A DNA stretch of 12,110 nt from Candidatus Levyibacteriota bacterium (GTDB lineage: Bacteria > Patescibacteriota > Microgenomatia > Levybacterales > GWA1-39-11). Shown here in pieces: positions 1 to 6,186 of the stretch (within the stretch, counting starts at the first letter, position 1; each line of letters starts with the position of its first letter). The notes under the pieces are model-generated. The model made no database searches. It was given only the letters and a program-made list of their open reading frames with translations, and had not been told where the DNA came from. The DNA lies in assembly GCA_016204525.1 (NCBI GenBank), contig JACQKO010000021.1:1-12110 (forward strand). The letters are read 5' to 3'. Both the position numbers and the translations under genes were made by a program.

Positions 1-212
1 AGGAAGTACACATATTTTGAGTAAAAGCCGGAAATCTTATAATCAATATTTAGAAAAACAAAATAGGCCCCAAGCGATACAACTAAAAAAAATGACTGCT
101 GACGAAAAATATTAAAATCAATTGAATAAAAAGTAGCTAATGAAATAATCACAACTAGGATCGCAGGTAAAAGAATTGCAAATTCGAGCCTATTAATGGC
201 AAATCTATGCAT
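1..212 (-). CDS. RodA/FtsW-family (SEDS) glycosyltransferase, N-terminal part only
   Basis: A reading frame starts at ATG 212-210 and stays open to the left edge, giving about 70 residues: a short basic N-terminus (MHRFAINRLE), a first hydrophobic helix (about residues 11-28), then YSIDFNIFRQQ, a second helix (about 41-54) and NIDYKISGF. The order helix, YSID, F.RQ, helix, IDYK is the usual N-terminus of SEDS proteins, which polymerise lipid II into glycan strands together with a class B PBP. The start overlaps the ileS stop by 8 nt (ATGCATAG), so translation is probably coupled to ileS. No Shine-Dalgarno motif is visible. Since a second SEDS gene, ftsW, lies in the dcw cluster at 9261-10331, this one is more likely RodA (elongation), but the truncated piece cannot decide that. 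The catalytic region lies outside the window. Confidence 0.75.
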   Translation of the reverse strand, partial: MHRFAINRLEFAILLPAILVVIISLATFYSIDFNIFRQQSFFLVVSLGAYFVFLNIDYKISGFYSKYVYF

Positions 213-3027
213 TATTTTTTCTGAGTACGCGAAACTTATCTGCTTTCGTAAGCCTATCAACAAGCGCCTCTCTCTTAATCTTTTGTTCGAAACTTTCTGG
301 CCAATCTGGTAGTTCAACATTTACCCATTCATCCAAATTAGTACCAAGTTTTTTTCGCTCCTCTTGAATCTCACGAATCAAATCTCTGCTCCTTCCTTCT
401 TCTTTCAATTTTGGTGTTTGCTGTGTATCTAATTTTATCAGCTCTACATTATCTCCGTGTTTGACATCAATGCGTTTAACGTTCACTTCGTCCTGAATCA
501 AAGAAGCAGTACCAACTGTATTGAAGTTGACTGGCGAAATGGTGGCAAGTGAATTTAACGGCTGGCGAACTCTTATCCCTTGCTCTTTCCTATGTGTATG
601 GACTTGTTCGACAAGTTTTCTTGAATATGTCATATTCTCCTCAATTTCTTTATTGATTAGGGATTTTTCAGCTTCCGGCCAGTCTGTAAGATGAACAGAT
701 TCTTCGCAAGTTAGGTTTCGAAAAATCTCTTCTGAGATAAACGGAGCAATCGGCGCAAATAGTTTTGAAAGTGTAATTAAAACTTCAACTATGGTCTCGT
801 AAAAAAGATTTTTGTCTCCGTTGTCTTCTGCCGAAGGCCCTACCCTATCTCTGCTTCTTCGGATATACCACGTCGATAAATTATTCACAAATTCCTGTAT
901 TTTTGATATTGCAGAAACTGTGTCGTAAGAATCTAAAGCTCCTGTGACTTCTATAATTAACCGATTGGTTAAAGACAAGATCCATCTGTCTAATATGATT
1001 TGGCTATTGGCTGTTTGCTTTTGGTTATTGACTGTCCAGTTGTCTACATTGGCATAGGATACGAAAAAATTGTAAACATTCCAGAGTATAAGAAGAGTTC
1101 CTCTTACCTGCATTTTGTATTGCTCTTCTGAAATTAAAATATCTTCACCTTTCATAACAGGTGATCCCATGAGATAAAGACGGAGAGCGTCTCCTCCATA
1201 GGTTTCAAGCATCATTTTAGGATCCGGATAATTTCCGTAATTCTTACTCATCTTTCTACCGTCATTACCCAGAATTACCCCTGTGACTGAAACATTCTTG
1301 AAAGCGGGCGATTGATACAAAGCAGCCCCTATTACATGCAGAACGTAGAACCATGCCCTTATTTGACCTGTATACTCTGCAATATAATCAGGAGGAAAGA
1401 AATCGGAAAAATCTTCGCCGGAGTTAAACGGGAAATGCCTTTCTGCAAAAGATGCAGATCCTGCTTCAATCCACGAATCCAGAACCTCGGGTGTTCGAAT
1501 GGAATTAGAACCACATTTTTTACACTTCACAATAACTTCATCAATCTCAGGTTTATGTAAATCGGATATTTTCGAACTGCTTGCCTCTTCAAGTTCGGCA
1601 ATGGAACCGGGAACAAATCTTTCCTGGCATTTTTCACATTCCCAAACAGGAACAGGAGACCCCCAATATCTATTTCTTGAAATATTCCAATCCGGTGCTG
1701 ACTCAATACTTTTTAGGAATCGGCCGTGCTTTAAATGTCTGGGGAACCAATTTACTTTTTCATTATTTTTTTTCATTAACGGTTTTAACTTTTGGATATC
1801 GACAAACCAGGCATTAAGCGGCGCATAATAAAGGCGTGTTTCGCATCTCCAGCAAACTGGAATATTATGCGTTAGTGTTTCCTCGCGGTATATAAGTCCG
1901 CGAGAAGAAAGATCTTCATTAACAGCCTTATTCGCCTTAAGATAATACATCCCTCCAAACTTGGGCACGTCAGGTTTTATATTCCCCTCCTCATCAAGAT
2001 GAATTTCGATATGAATATTTTGCTCTTTCATTGCGACTAGATCCTCCTCACCATAAACTGCAATTGTCACGACACCCGTACCTTCATCGGCCGTTACGAA
2101 ATCGCCTCCAATAATTTCAAAAGCTTTTTCACCCGGTTCAATCTTGTAATAATCATAGTGGGGTTCAAATTTTCTGCCTAACAAATTCTTACCTTTAAAT
2201 TCGTCAAGAATTTTATACGTACCTTTTAGTATCTTAATTGCAGCTTTTGCGAGAATATAAACCTCGTCTCCTTGTCTAATCTTTATATAGGTAAGTTTAG
2301 GATTAACGGCCAAAGCTGGTGTAACAATTTTGTTCCATGGAGTTGTAGACCACGCAAGAATATTGGTGTCTTCCTCGTCTTTGAGTTTATATTTATAAGT
2401 TGTCGCTCTATCCGGTACTTCCTTATAGCTGTTGTCGAGTGCAATCTCAAAGTTTGAGATAGGAGTAGCACAATGAGGACAGTATGGTCCTACACGAAGT
2501 CCTTTATAAATATATCCTTTATCATACATTTGCTTAAATACCCATAAAACACTCTCCATGTAGTCACGATCCCAGGTTCTATAGGCATTTTTAAAGTCTA
2601 CCCAACGTCCAATGTGATCAATATACCATTCCCACTCAGCGGACGTCTGATTAACATATTTTTTACATTCGTCAATAAACTTTTTTACCCCTACTCTTTC
2701 CTCTATTTCTTTCTTCGATTTAATTCCAAGCTTCTCCTCTACTTTGTTTTCAACCGGAAGACCATGGCCATCCCAACCCCAGACACGGCGGACCCGATAG
2801 CCCTTCATTGTCCAATATCTACCAAATAAGTCTTTAGGCATGCTTGACAGAAGAGATCCGTAATGAGGCATACCAGTTACAAACGGCGGCCCATCAAGAA
2901 AAGTCCAGCATTTATCGGGAGGCCGTGACTCAATAGATTTTTCAAATATCTTATTCTTTTTCCAGTAATCTAAGATCTCCTGCTCGAGTTTTGGGAAATC
3001 AACTTTTGGCGATACGGGTTTAAACAT
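205..3027 (-). CDS. ileS: isoleucyl-tRNA synthetase, eukaryotic/archaeal-like type (IleRS2)
   Basis: Cytoplasmic class I synthetase that charges tRNA-Ile; 940 residues, somewhat shorter than the roughly 1,050 usual for this type. Seen in order: GPPFVTGMPHYGS at 47-58 (HIGH region), WGWDGHGLPVE at 83-93, the zinc-like PYCPHC at 181-186, a CP1 editing domain from about 200 to 390 (STTPWN at 227-232, GTGVVTIAVYGEED at 316-329), VCWRC at 391-395, a second CxxC pair (CEKC 464-467, CKKC 502-505), LDSWIEAGS at 516-524, KMSKN at 592-596, then the helical anticodon-binding and C-terminal regions. HYG and the GWD.HGLPVE context point to type 2. Oddities: the second His of HIGH is Ser, KMSKS is KMSKN, and the editing-site His and the following AP are altered. 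A promoter sits directly upstream; the SEDS gene overlaps the 3' end. The identity as IleRS is secure. Confidence 0.97.
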   Translation of the reverse strand: MFKPVSPKVDFPKLEQEILDYWKKNKIFEKSIESRPPDKCWTFLDGPPFVTGMPHYGSLLSSMPKDLFGRYWTMKGYRVRRVWGWDGHGLPVENKVEEKLGIKSKKEIEERVGVKKFIDECKKYVNQTSAEWEWYIDHIGRWVDFKNAYRTWDRDYMESVLWVFKQMYDKGYIYKGLRVGPYCPHCATPISNFEIALDNSYKEVPDRATTYKYKLKDEEDTNILAWSTTPWNKIVTPALAVNPKLTYIKIRQGDEVYILAKAAIKILKGTYKILDEFKGKNLLGRKFEPHYDYYKIEPGEKAFEIIGGDFVTADEGTGVVTIAVYGEEDLVAMKEQNIHIEIHLDEEGNIKPDVPKFGGMYYLKANKAVNEDLSSRGLIYREETLTHNIPVCWRCETRLYYAPLNAWFVDIQKLKPLMKKNNEKVNWFPRHLKHGRFLKSIESAPDWNISRNRYWGSPVPVWECEKCQERFVPGSIAELEEASSSKISDLHKPEIDEVIVKCKKCGSNSIRTPEVLDSWIEAGSASFAERHFPFNSGEDFSDFFPPDYIAEYTGQIRAWFYVLHVIGAALYQSPAFKNVSVTGVILGNDGRKMSKNYGNYPDPKMMLETYGGDALRLYLMGSPVMKGEDILISEEQYKMQVRGTLLILWNVYNFFVSYANVDNWTVNNQKQTANSQIILDRWILSLTNRLIIEVTGALDSYDTVSAISKIQEFVNNLSTWYIRRSRDRVGPSAEDNGDKNLFYETIVEVLITLSKLFAPIAPFISEEIFRNLTCEESVHLTDWPEAEKSLINKEIEENMTYSRKLVEQVHTHRKEQGIRVRQPLNSLATISPVNFNTVGTASLIQDEVNVKRIDVKHGDNVELIKLDTQQTPKLKEEGRSRDLIREIQEERKKLGTNLDEWVNVELPDWPESFEQKIKREALVDRLTKADKFRVLRKNNA
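1000..1035. repeat. degenerate tandem repeat within ileS
   Basis: TTGGCTATTGGCTGT (1000-1014) and TTGGTTATTGACTGT (1021-1035) match at 13 of 15 positions with a 21-nt period, an exact number of codons. The segment encodes NNQKQTANSQ at about residues 667-676 of IleRS, in a variable loop before the LDRWI helix. Confidence 0.5.
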
Positions 3028-3035
3028 ACTAGAAC

Positions 3036-3064
3036 ATTATAGTTGAACTAGCTTTGATCTTCAA
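3036..3064 (-). promoter_or_regulatory. ileS promoter (leaderless geometry)
   Basis: On the minus strand TTGAAG (3064-3059) and a perfect TATAAT (3041-3036) are separated by 17 nt. Only 8 nt separate the -10 box from the ileS ATG at 3027, so transcription should start within about 0-3 nt of the start codon. There is no room for a Shine-Dalgarno site. Confidence 0.75.
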
Positions 3065-3070
3065 GATAAC

Positions 3071-3180
3071 ATGAGGTGTGAAGTTAGAAATGTGAAGCTG
3101 GATAATGACGTGTGAGGTGAGATTTGTTCACACTTCCCATTGCATAAATCTAGCTTCTAACCTCGCACATCTCACATCAG
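3071..3180. repeat. imperfect intergenic inverted repeat between ileS and the RnfD-like gene
   Basis: The spacer between the divergent genes is made of variants of a GTGTGAGGTTAGAAG-like word. GTTAGAA at 3083-3089 is matched by TTCTAAC at 3155-3161, with similar flanks rich in TGTGAGGTG and CACATCTCAC. Inside lies a small hairpin, GTGTGA (3110-3115) with TCACAC (3128-3133) around a 12-nt loop. Base composition differs from the flanking genes. It sits between the two outward-facing promoters, so a regulatory or insulating role is possible but not shown. An ATG at 3105 in frame with the downstream gene lies in this repeat and is not taken as its start. Confidence 0.6.
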
Positions 3181-3185
3181 CTCAA

Positions 3186-3194
3186 TGGTATAAT
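3186..3194 (+). promoter_or_regulatory. extended -10 promoter of the RnfD-like gene (leaderless geometry)
   Basis: TGG followed directly by a perfect TATAAT (3189-3194) forms an extended -10 element. The ATG at 3201 begins only 6 nt after the box, so the transcript would start at or next to the start codon. No clear -35 hexamer is seen 17 nt upstream, which an extended -10 promoter tolerates. The position also argues for the start at 3201 over the one at 3105. Confidence 0.7.
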
Positions 3195-3200
3195 CAGATT

Positions 3201-3983
3201 ATGCTGAAGAAATTAAAGTTACCTAAAGTTCAAATGTCTCTTGCATTAATTGCAATATATTTATCTGCTTTTGGGCAACTGCCTCCCGAGCAGTATATCT
3301 ACGTTCTAATTATATCTCTGGCATCAACAATGCTATCTGATCTTGTAATCTCTTATATCCGAATAAGGAGACTTTTTATGCCACACGCAGCTATGGTTAC
3401 GGGAATGATCTTAACGCTTCTTGTTGATCCAACGCTTGCCTGGTACAAAATCGCGGCAATCGCGTTTATTGCCATGGCAATAAAAAACTTTGTACGAGTC
3501 GACAATAAACACATATTTAACCCAGCGGCTTCTGGACTTCTTATTGGAGGCTTAATTTTTGGTTCGTATGTGTCTTGGTGGGGAAGCTCTTTCCAATATT
3601 CGAGCAATTTTAATGTTCAAACACTAACTTTATACATTGTTTTACTTTCTCCCTTATATGTAAGCGCATATCGTATTAGAAGATACTTCTCAATTCTAAG
3701 TTTTATCATAACTTATGCAGTGTTAGCCATTATAACTTTTGGCATTTCATTAAATACTCTCCCTATTACTTTGCTCAATCCAACCATAATCTTCTTTTCG
3801 ATAGTTATGTTGCCTGAACCCTTAACATCCCCCTCTGAAAGAAATAAGCAGTTTATATTTGGTGCTATTGTGGCTATTCTTAATTTTATTTTGGCATCGA
3901 ACATTATCGCCGGAAATATTTTTATTCCCGACGCTCTTATTGCATCACTTCTTGCCGCAAACTTAATTTTCTTCAAAAGATAA
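3201..3983 (+). CDS. RnfD/NqrB-family membrane protein, stand-alone
   Basis: A 260-residue, almost wholly hydrophobic protein with about nine or ten predicted membrane helices and a basic N-terminus (MLKKLKLPK). The stretch KHIFNPAASGLL at 103-114, the earlier MVTGMILTLLVDP at 65-77 and MLPEPLTSP at 203-211 match the general plan of the NQR2/RnfD/RnfE family, whose members are quinone- and flavin-binding subunits of ion-pumping NADH or ferredoxin oxidoreductases. The SGAT-type Thr motif used for covalent FMN in RnfD/NqrB is not visible, and no other Rnf/Nqr subunit is in the window, so electron transport cannot be assumed. The start at 3201 was chosen because a TATAAT box lies 6 nt upstream and the 32 extra codons from 3105 are translated repeat. 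The next gene begins on the base after the stop codon. Confidence 0.7.
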   Translation: MLKKLKLPKVQMSLALIAIYLSAFGQLPPEQYIYVLIISLASTMLSDLVISYIRIRRLFMPHAAMVTGMILTLLVDPTLAWYKIAAIAFIAMAIKNFVRVDNKHIFNPAASGLLIGGLIFGSYVSWWGSSFQYSSNFNVQTLTLYIVLLSPLYVSAYRIRRYFSILSFIITYAVLAIITFGISLNTLPITLLNPTIIFFSIVMLPEPLTSPSERNKQFIFGAIVAILNFILASNIIAGNIFIPDALIASLLAANLIFFKR

Positions 3984-4325
3984 ATGAAATATTTTGACTT
4001 GATATTTACACTTCATTCACAAGATCAATTAAAAAATCGGGGTATAAAAATTGCCGAGGCTTGGGAAACATTTAAGCACCCAATTCGAACTCAAAAAGGG
4101 AGATATGGGGGATTAGAATTTGAGCGCGAATTTGAGGATTATAAAATTACTATCGTCGCTGTTCAAAATGATAAAAACGAATGGATAGTAAAATCAGTCT
4201 GGAGAAATCCCCCTCTCCCTAATACTTCGGACGCCCGCCAAAAAGCAGTTTGGGGAAAGTACAAAAAGGCCGGCTTCTGTGGCAAAATCTGGATACAAAT
4301 TAAACAACAACTCAAGATAGATTAA
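3984..4325 (+). CDS. small DUF4258-like protein
   Basis: A 113-residue soluble, basic protein. The N-terminal pattern, HSQDQLKNRGIKIAEAWETF at about 11-30, followed by a beta-rich middle (EFEDYKITIVAVQ, EWIVKSVWRNPP at about 65-77), resembles DUF4258-type and related RelE/BrnT-like small folds, in which a His...R.RGI segment precedes a strand ending in a tryptophan-containing VW motif. The rest, ARQKAVWGKYKKAGFCGKI, is a basic tail. The ATG follows the RnfD-like stop immediately (TAAATG), so the two are probably translated in sequence from one mRNA. No partner antitoxin gene is next to it; a toxin role is therefore not claimed. The stop codon overlaps that of the convergent gene by 4 nt. The family assignment is from memory of the pattern and is tentative; that it is a real gene is likely. 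Confidence 0.6.
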   Translation: MKYFDLIFTLHSQDQLKNRGIKIAEAWETFKHPIRTQKGRYGGLEFEREFEDYKITIVAVQNDKNEWIVKSVWRNPPLPNTSDARQKAVWGKYKKAGFCGKIWIQIKQQLKID

Positions 4326-4963
4326 GGAGCGTCAACGATTCTTCTCGCAGGAAGGCCTCGGGGTTTTATTTTTATTACAACGGGCGCTGAGCCACTAAAT
4401 TCAACGTCACCTGTCTCTAGAACATCAAGAAGCTCAATGTATCTTCTTAACTCATCCATATCAACTGGTCGTCTCCAGGCAGGCCAACTATTATATCTCT
4501 TTCCGATGACAACATTTGCGTGGTCTACAGGGATATCAGAATTCCTTTCTTTTGATTCTAAAAATCCTTTTCCCCCTTCGATCAATAAGTAATAGTCTAA
4601 ATCTTGCACATCTACTTTGTAACCTATCTGATTAGACCGACTACTATCACCGGTTTCCTGAGAAGGATAAGAAGTTGCCGAAATATTAGCCTCTATAATT
4701 CCTTGCGCTGAGCCCACGTTAGCATTTAATATAGTAGGATAACTTTTTCCATCCCTTTCTCTACCAGAATGACTATAAGACTCCCAGAAGTCTATAAGTC
4801 TCTCTTGTGGTGGTTCAATGTGAGTTCTAATTAAAACGCCCAGACGATCTTTAAAAGCTGGAATTGCCTTTTCAGCTTCTTCAACCAAGGCTTCATGAGC
4901 GGCTTTTACCCTTCTTTGTTCCTCAATTTTTCCGATTATTGAACGGCGCCCATCTTCTACCAT
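4322..4963 (-). CDS. hypothetical protein, no recognised family
   Basis: A 213-residue soluble, charged protein without signal peptide or membrane helix; I do not recognise it. Visible features: a charged N-terminal helix, possibly coiled coil (residues about 5-45, rich in E, K, R and A), a central polar part rich in Ser/Thr/Gly (about 75-110), then YKVDVQDLDYYLLIEGGKGF at about 114-133, a Trp/Arg patch (NSWPAWRRPVD) around 160-168, and a C-terminal strand-like VEFSGSAPVVIKIKPRG. It has its own promoter with a consensus TTGACA, 70 nt downstream of ftsZ on the same strand. It is unclear whether it also receives read-through from the dcw operon, as no strong terminator separates them. The clear promoter and the full-length frame support a real gene; its role is unknown. 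Confidence 0.6.
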   Translation of the reverse strand: MVEDGRRSIIGKIEEQRRVKAAHEALVEEAEKAIPAFKDRLGVLIRTHIEPPQERLIDFWESYSHSGRERDGKSYPTILNANVGSAQGIIEANISATSYPSQETGDSSRSNQIGYKVDVQDLDYYLLIEGGKGFLESKERNSDIPVDHANVVIGKRYNSWPAWRRPVDMDELRRYIELLDVLETGDVEFSGSAPVVIKIKPRGLPARRIVDAP

Positions 4964-4975
4964 AACGGCATTTTA

Positions 4976-5004
4976 TATATACTATTTTATTTTTCTCCTG
5001 TCAA
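4976..5004 (-). promoter_or_regulatory. promoter of the orphan gene at 4322-4963
   Basis: On the minus strand a perfect TTGACA (5004-4999) is followed after 17 nt by TATATA (4981-4976). The -10 box ends 12 nt before the ATG at 4963, so the leader would be only about 5 nt. An AGGAG in the spacer lies about 38 nt upstream of the ATG, before the predicted transcription start, so it cannot be the ribosome binding site. Confidence 0.65.
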
Positions 5005-5032
5005 TATCAATAATTAAATTGAATTAATGATC

Positions 5033-6124
5033 CTAGTTCTTTTGGCGTAGAAATGCGGGGATGTCAAAAATTGATTCTTCTTCGTCTTCAGATGGAGAGG
5101 ATGTTGATAAGCTTTCTCCATTGTCGATTGTTTCTTCCGGTTTTTCGACCATCTCCTGAAGTCTCTTTCTTGATTCATCAAAACCTGTTGCTATAACAGT
5201 TATGCGAATTTGATCATGCAGGTTTTCATCAATTGTTGCCCCAAAAATAATGTTTGCATCAGGATCTGCAGCGGATGAAATAATCTTTGATGCCTCATTA
5301 ACCTCGGACATTGAGAGATCTGTACCGCCAATGATGTTGTAGAGAACTCCGCGGGCACCTTCCATTGAAACCTCGAGAAGTGGCGAGGAGGTTGCCTGGC
5401 GGGCAGCTAGCTGCGCTCGGTTTTCACCAACTCCAATTCCGATCCCCATTAAGGCCGATCCGGCATCTGTCATAATAGTCTTAACGTCAGCAAAGTCAAC
5501 GTTAATTAATCCTGGAATGGTTATTAAGTCTGAAATTCCTTGCACTCCGTGATTTAAAACCGAATCTGCAACCCTGAATGCTTCAAGGAGCGACAATTTT
5601 TTATCAATTACTTCAAGAATTCTTTGATTTGGAATAACAATTAATGTATCAACCTTCTCCTTTAACTTGTCAATCCCCTCTTCTGCCACGACCATTCTAC
5701 GAGTACCTTCAAACAAAAATGGTTTTGTTACTACAGATACAGTAAGAGCTCCGATTTCTTTTGCGACTTCTGCAATAATAGGCGTTGCGCCTGTTCCTGT
5801 GCCGCCACCCATTCCGGCCGTCAGGAAAACCATATCTGTTCCCTCAAGCATCTCCTTGATTTTTTCTCGAGATTCCTCAGCCGCCTTAATACCTACCTCT
5901 GGATCTCCGCCAGATCCAAGTCCCCGGGTTAAGTTTTCTCCAATTTGGATTTTTACATTTGCTTGATTATTTAAAAGTGCCTGAGCATCTGTATTAATAG
6001 ACATAAACTCAACACCATTAATTTGTCCATCTGAAATCATCGTATTTACAGCATTTGACCCTCCGCCACCAACGCCAATTACGCGAATTTTAGCAAAAGA
6101 AGTTGTCTGAGGCTTAATTAACAT
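5033..6124 (-). CDS. ftsZ: cell division protein FtsZ
   Basis: Tubulin-like GTPase that polymerises into the division ring; 363 residues, normal length. Seen: GGGGSNAVN at 19-27, NTDAQAL at 44-50, the GTP-binding signature AGMGGGTGTGATP at 103-115, the T7 catalytic loop NVDFADV at 208-214, which completes the GTPase site of the neighbouring subunit, a polar Ser/Glu-rich linker at about 328-350 and the C-terminal binding peptide IFDIPAFLRQKN at 352-363, used to bind FtsA and other partners. All key residues are present, so it should be active. It is the last gene of the dcw run, 62 nt after ftsA, and has a plausible promoter of its own in that gap. The start at 6124 gives the usual short N-terminal tail; no Shine-Dalgarno motif precedes it. 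Confidence 0.98.
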   Translation of the reverse strand: MLIKPQTTSFAKIRVIGVGGGGSNAVNTMISDGQINGVEFMSINTDAQALLNNQANVKIQIGENLTRGLGSGGDPEVGIKAAEESREKIKEMLEGTDMVFLTAGMGGGTGTGATPIIAEVAKEIGALTVSVVTKPFLFEGTRRMVVAEEGIDKLKEKVDTLIVIPNQRILEVIDKKLSLLEAFRVADSVLNHGVQGISDLITIPGLINVDFADVKTIMTDAGSALMGIGIGVGENRAQLAARQATSSPLLEVSMEGARGVLYNIIGGTDLSMSEVNEASKIISSAADPDANIIFGATIDENLHDQIRITVIATGFDESRKRLQEMVEKPEETIDNGESLSTSSPSEDEEESIFDIPAFLRQKN

Positions 6125-6133
6125 GGGAAATTG

Positions 6134-6145
6134 TTATTCGAATAA
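6134..6145. promoter_or_regulatory. 12-bp perfect palindrome in the ftsZ leader
   Basis: TTATTCGAATAA is a perfect palindrome located 9 nt upstream of the ftsZ ATG and downstream of the proposed -10 box. It has the size of a dimeric-repressor operator but could also be chance in AT-rich DNA. Confidence 0.3.
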
Positions 6146-6153
6146 TTAAGCCC

Positions 6154-6182
6154 ATCCTACCACAAAACCAAAACCATTGCAA
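6154..6182 (-). promoter_or_regulatory. possible ftsZ promoter
   Basis: On the minus strand TTGCAA (6182-6177), a 17-nt spacer, and TAGGAT (6159-6154) preceded by TGG (extended -10). The predicted transcription start lies about 22 nt before the ftsZ ATG. It would allow ftsZ to be expressed above the level of the upstream operon, as is common for FtsZ. Confidence 0.5.
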
Positions 6183-6186
6183 CTAA

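Noticed and set aside
815..850. RVGPSAEDNGDK segment of IleRS with a GCCGAAGGC mini-palindrome, as another inserted element
   Set aside because: A loop of this kind after the WY.RRSRDR motif is normal in type 2 IleRS, and the palindrome is too short to stand out.
3105..3200. Earlier in-frame ATG for the RnfD-like gene, adding 32 residues
   Set aside because: The extra codons are translated intergenic repeat, and the TATAAT box at 3189-3194 lies inside them, just before the ATG at 3201.
4964..5032. Rho-independent terminator after ftsZ
   Set aside because: Only a weak AT-rich stem (TCAAT/ATTGA) is present without a GC stem and U-run.
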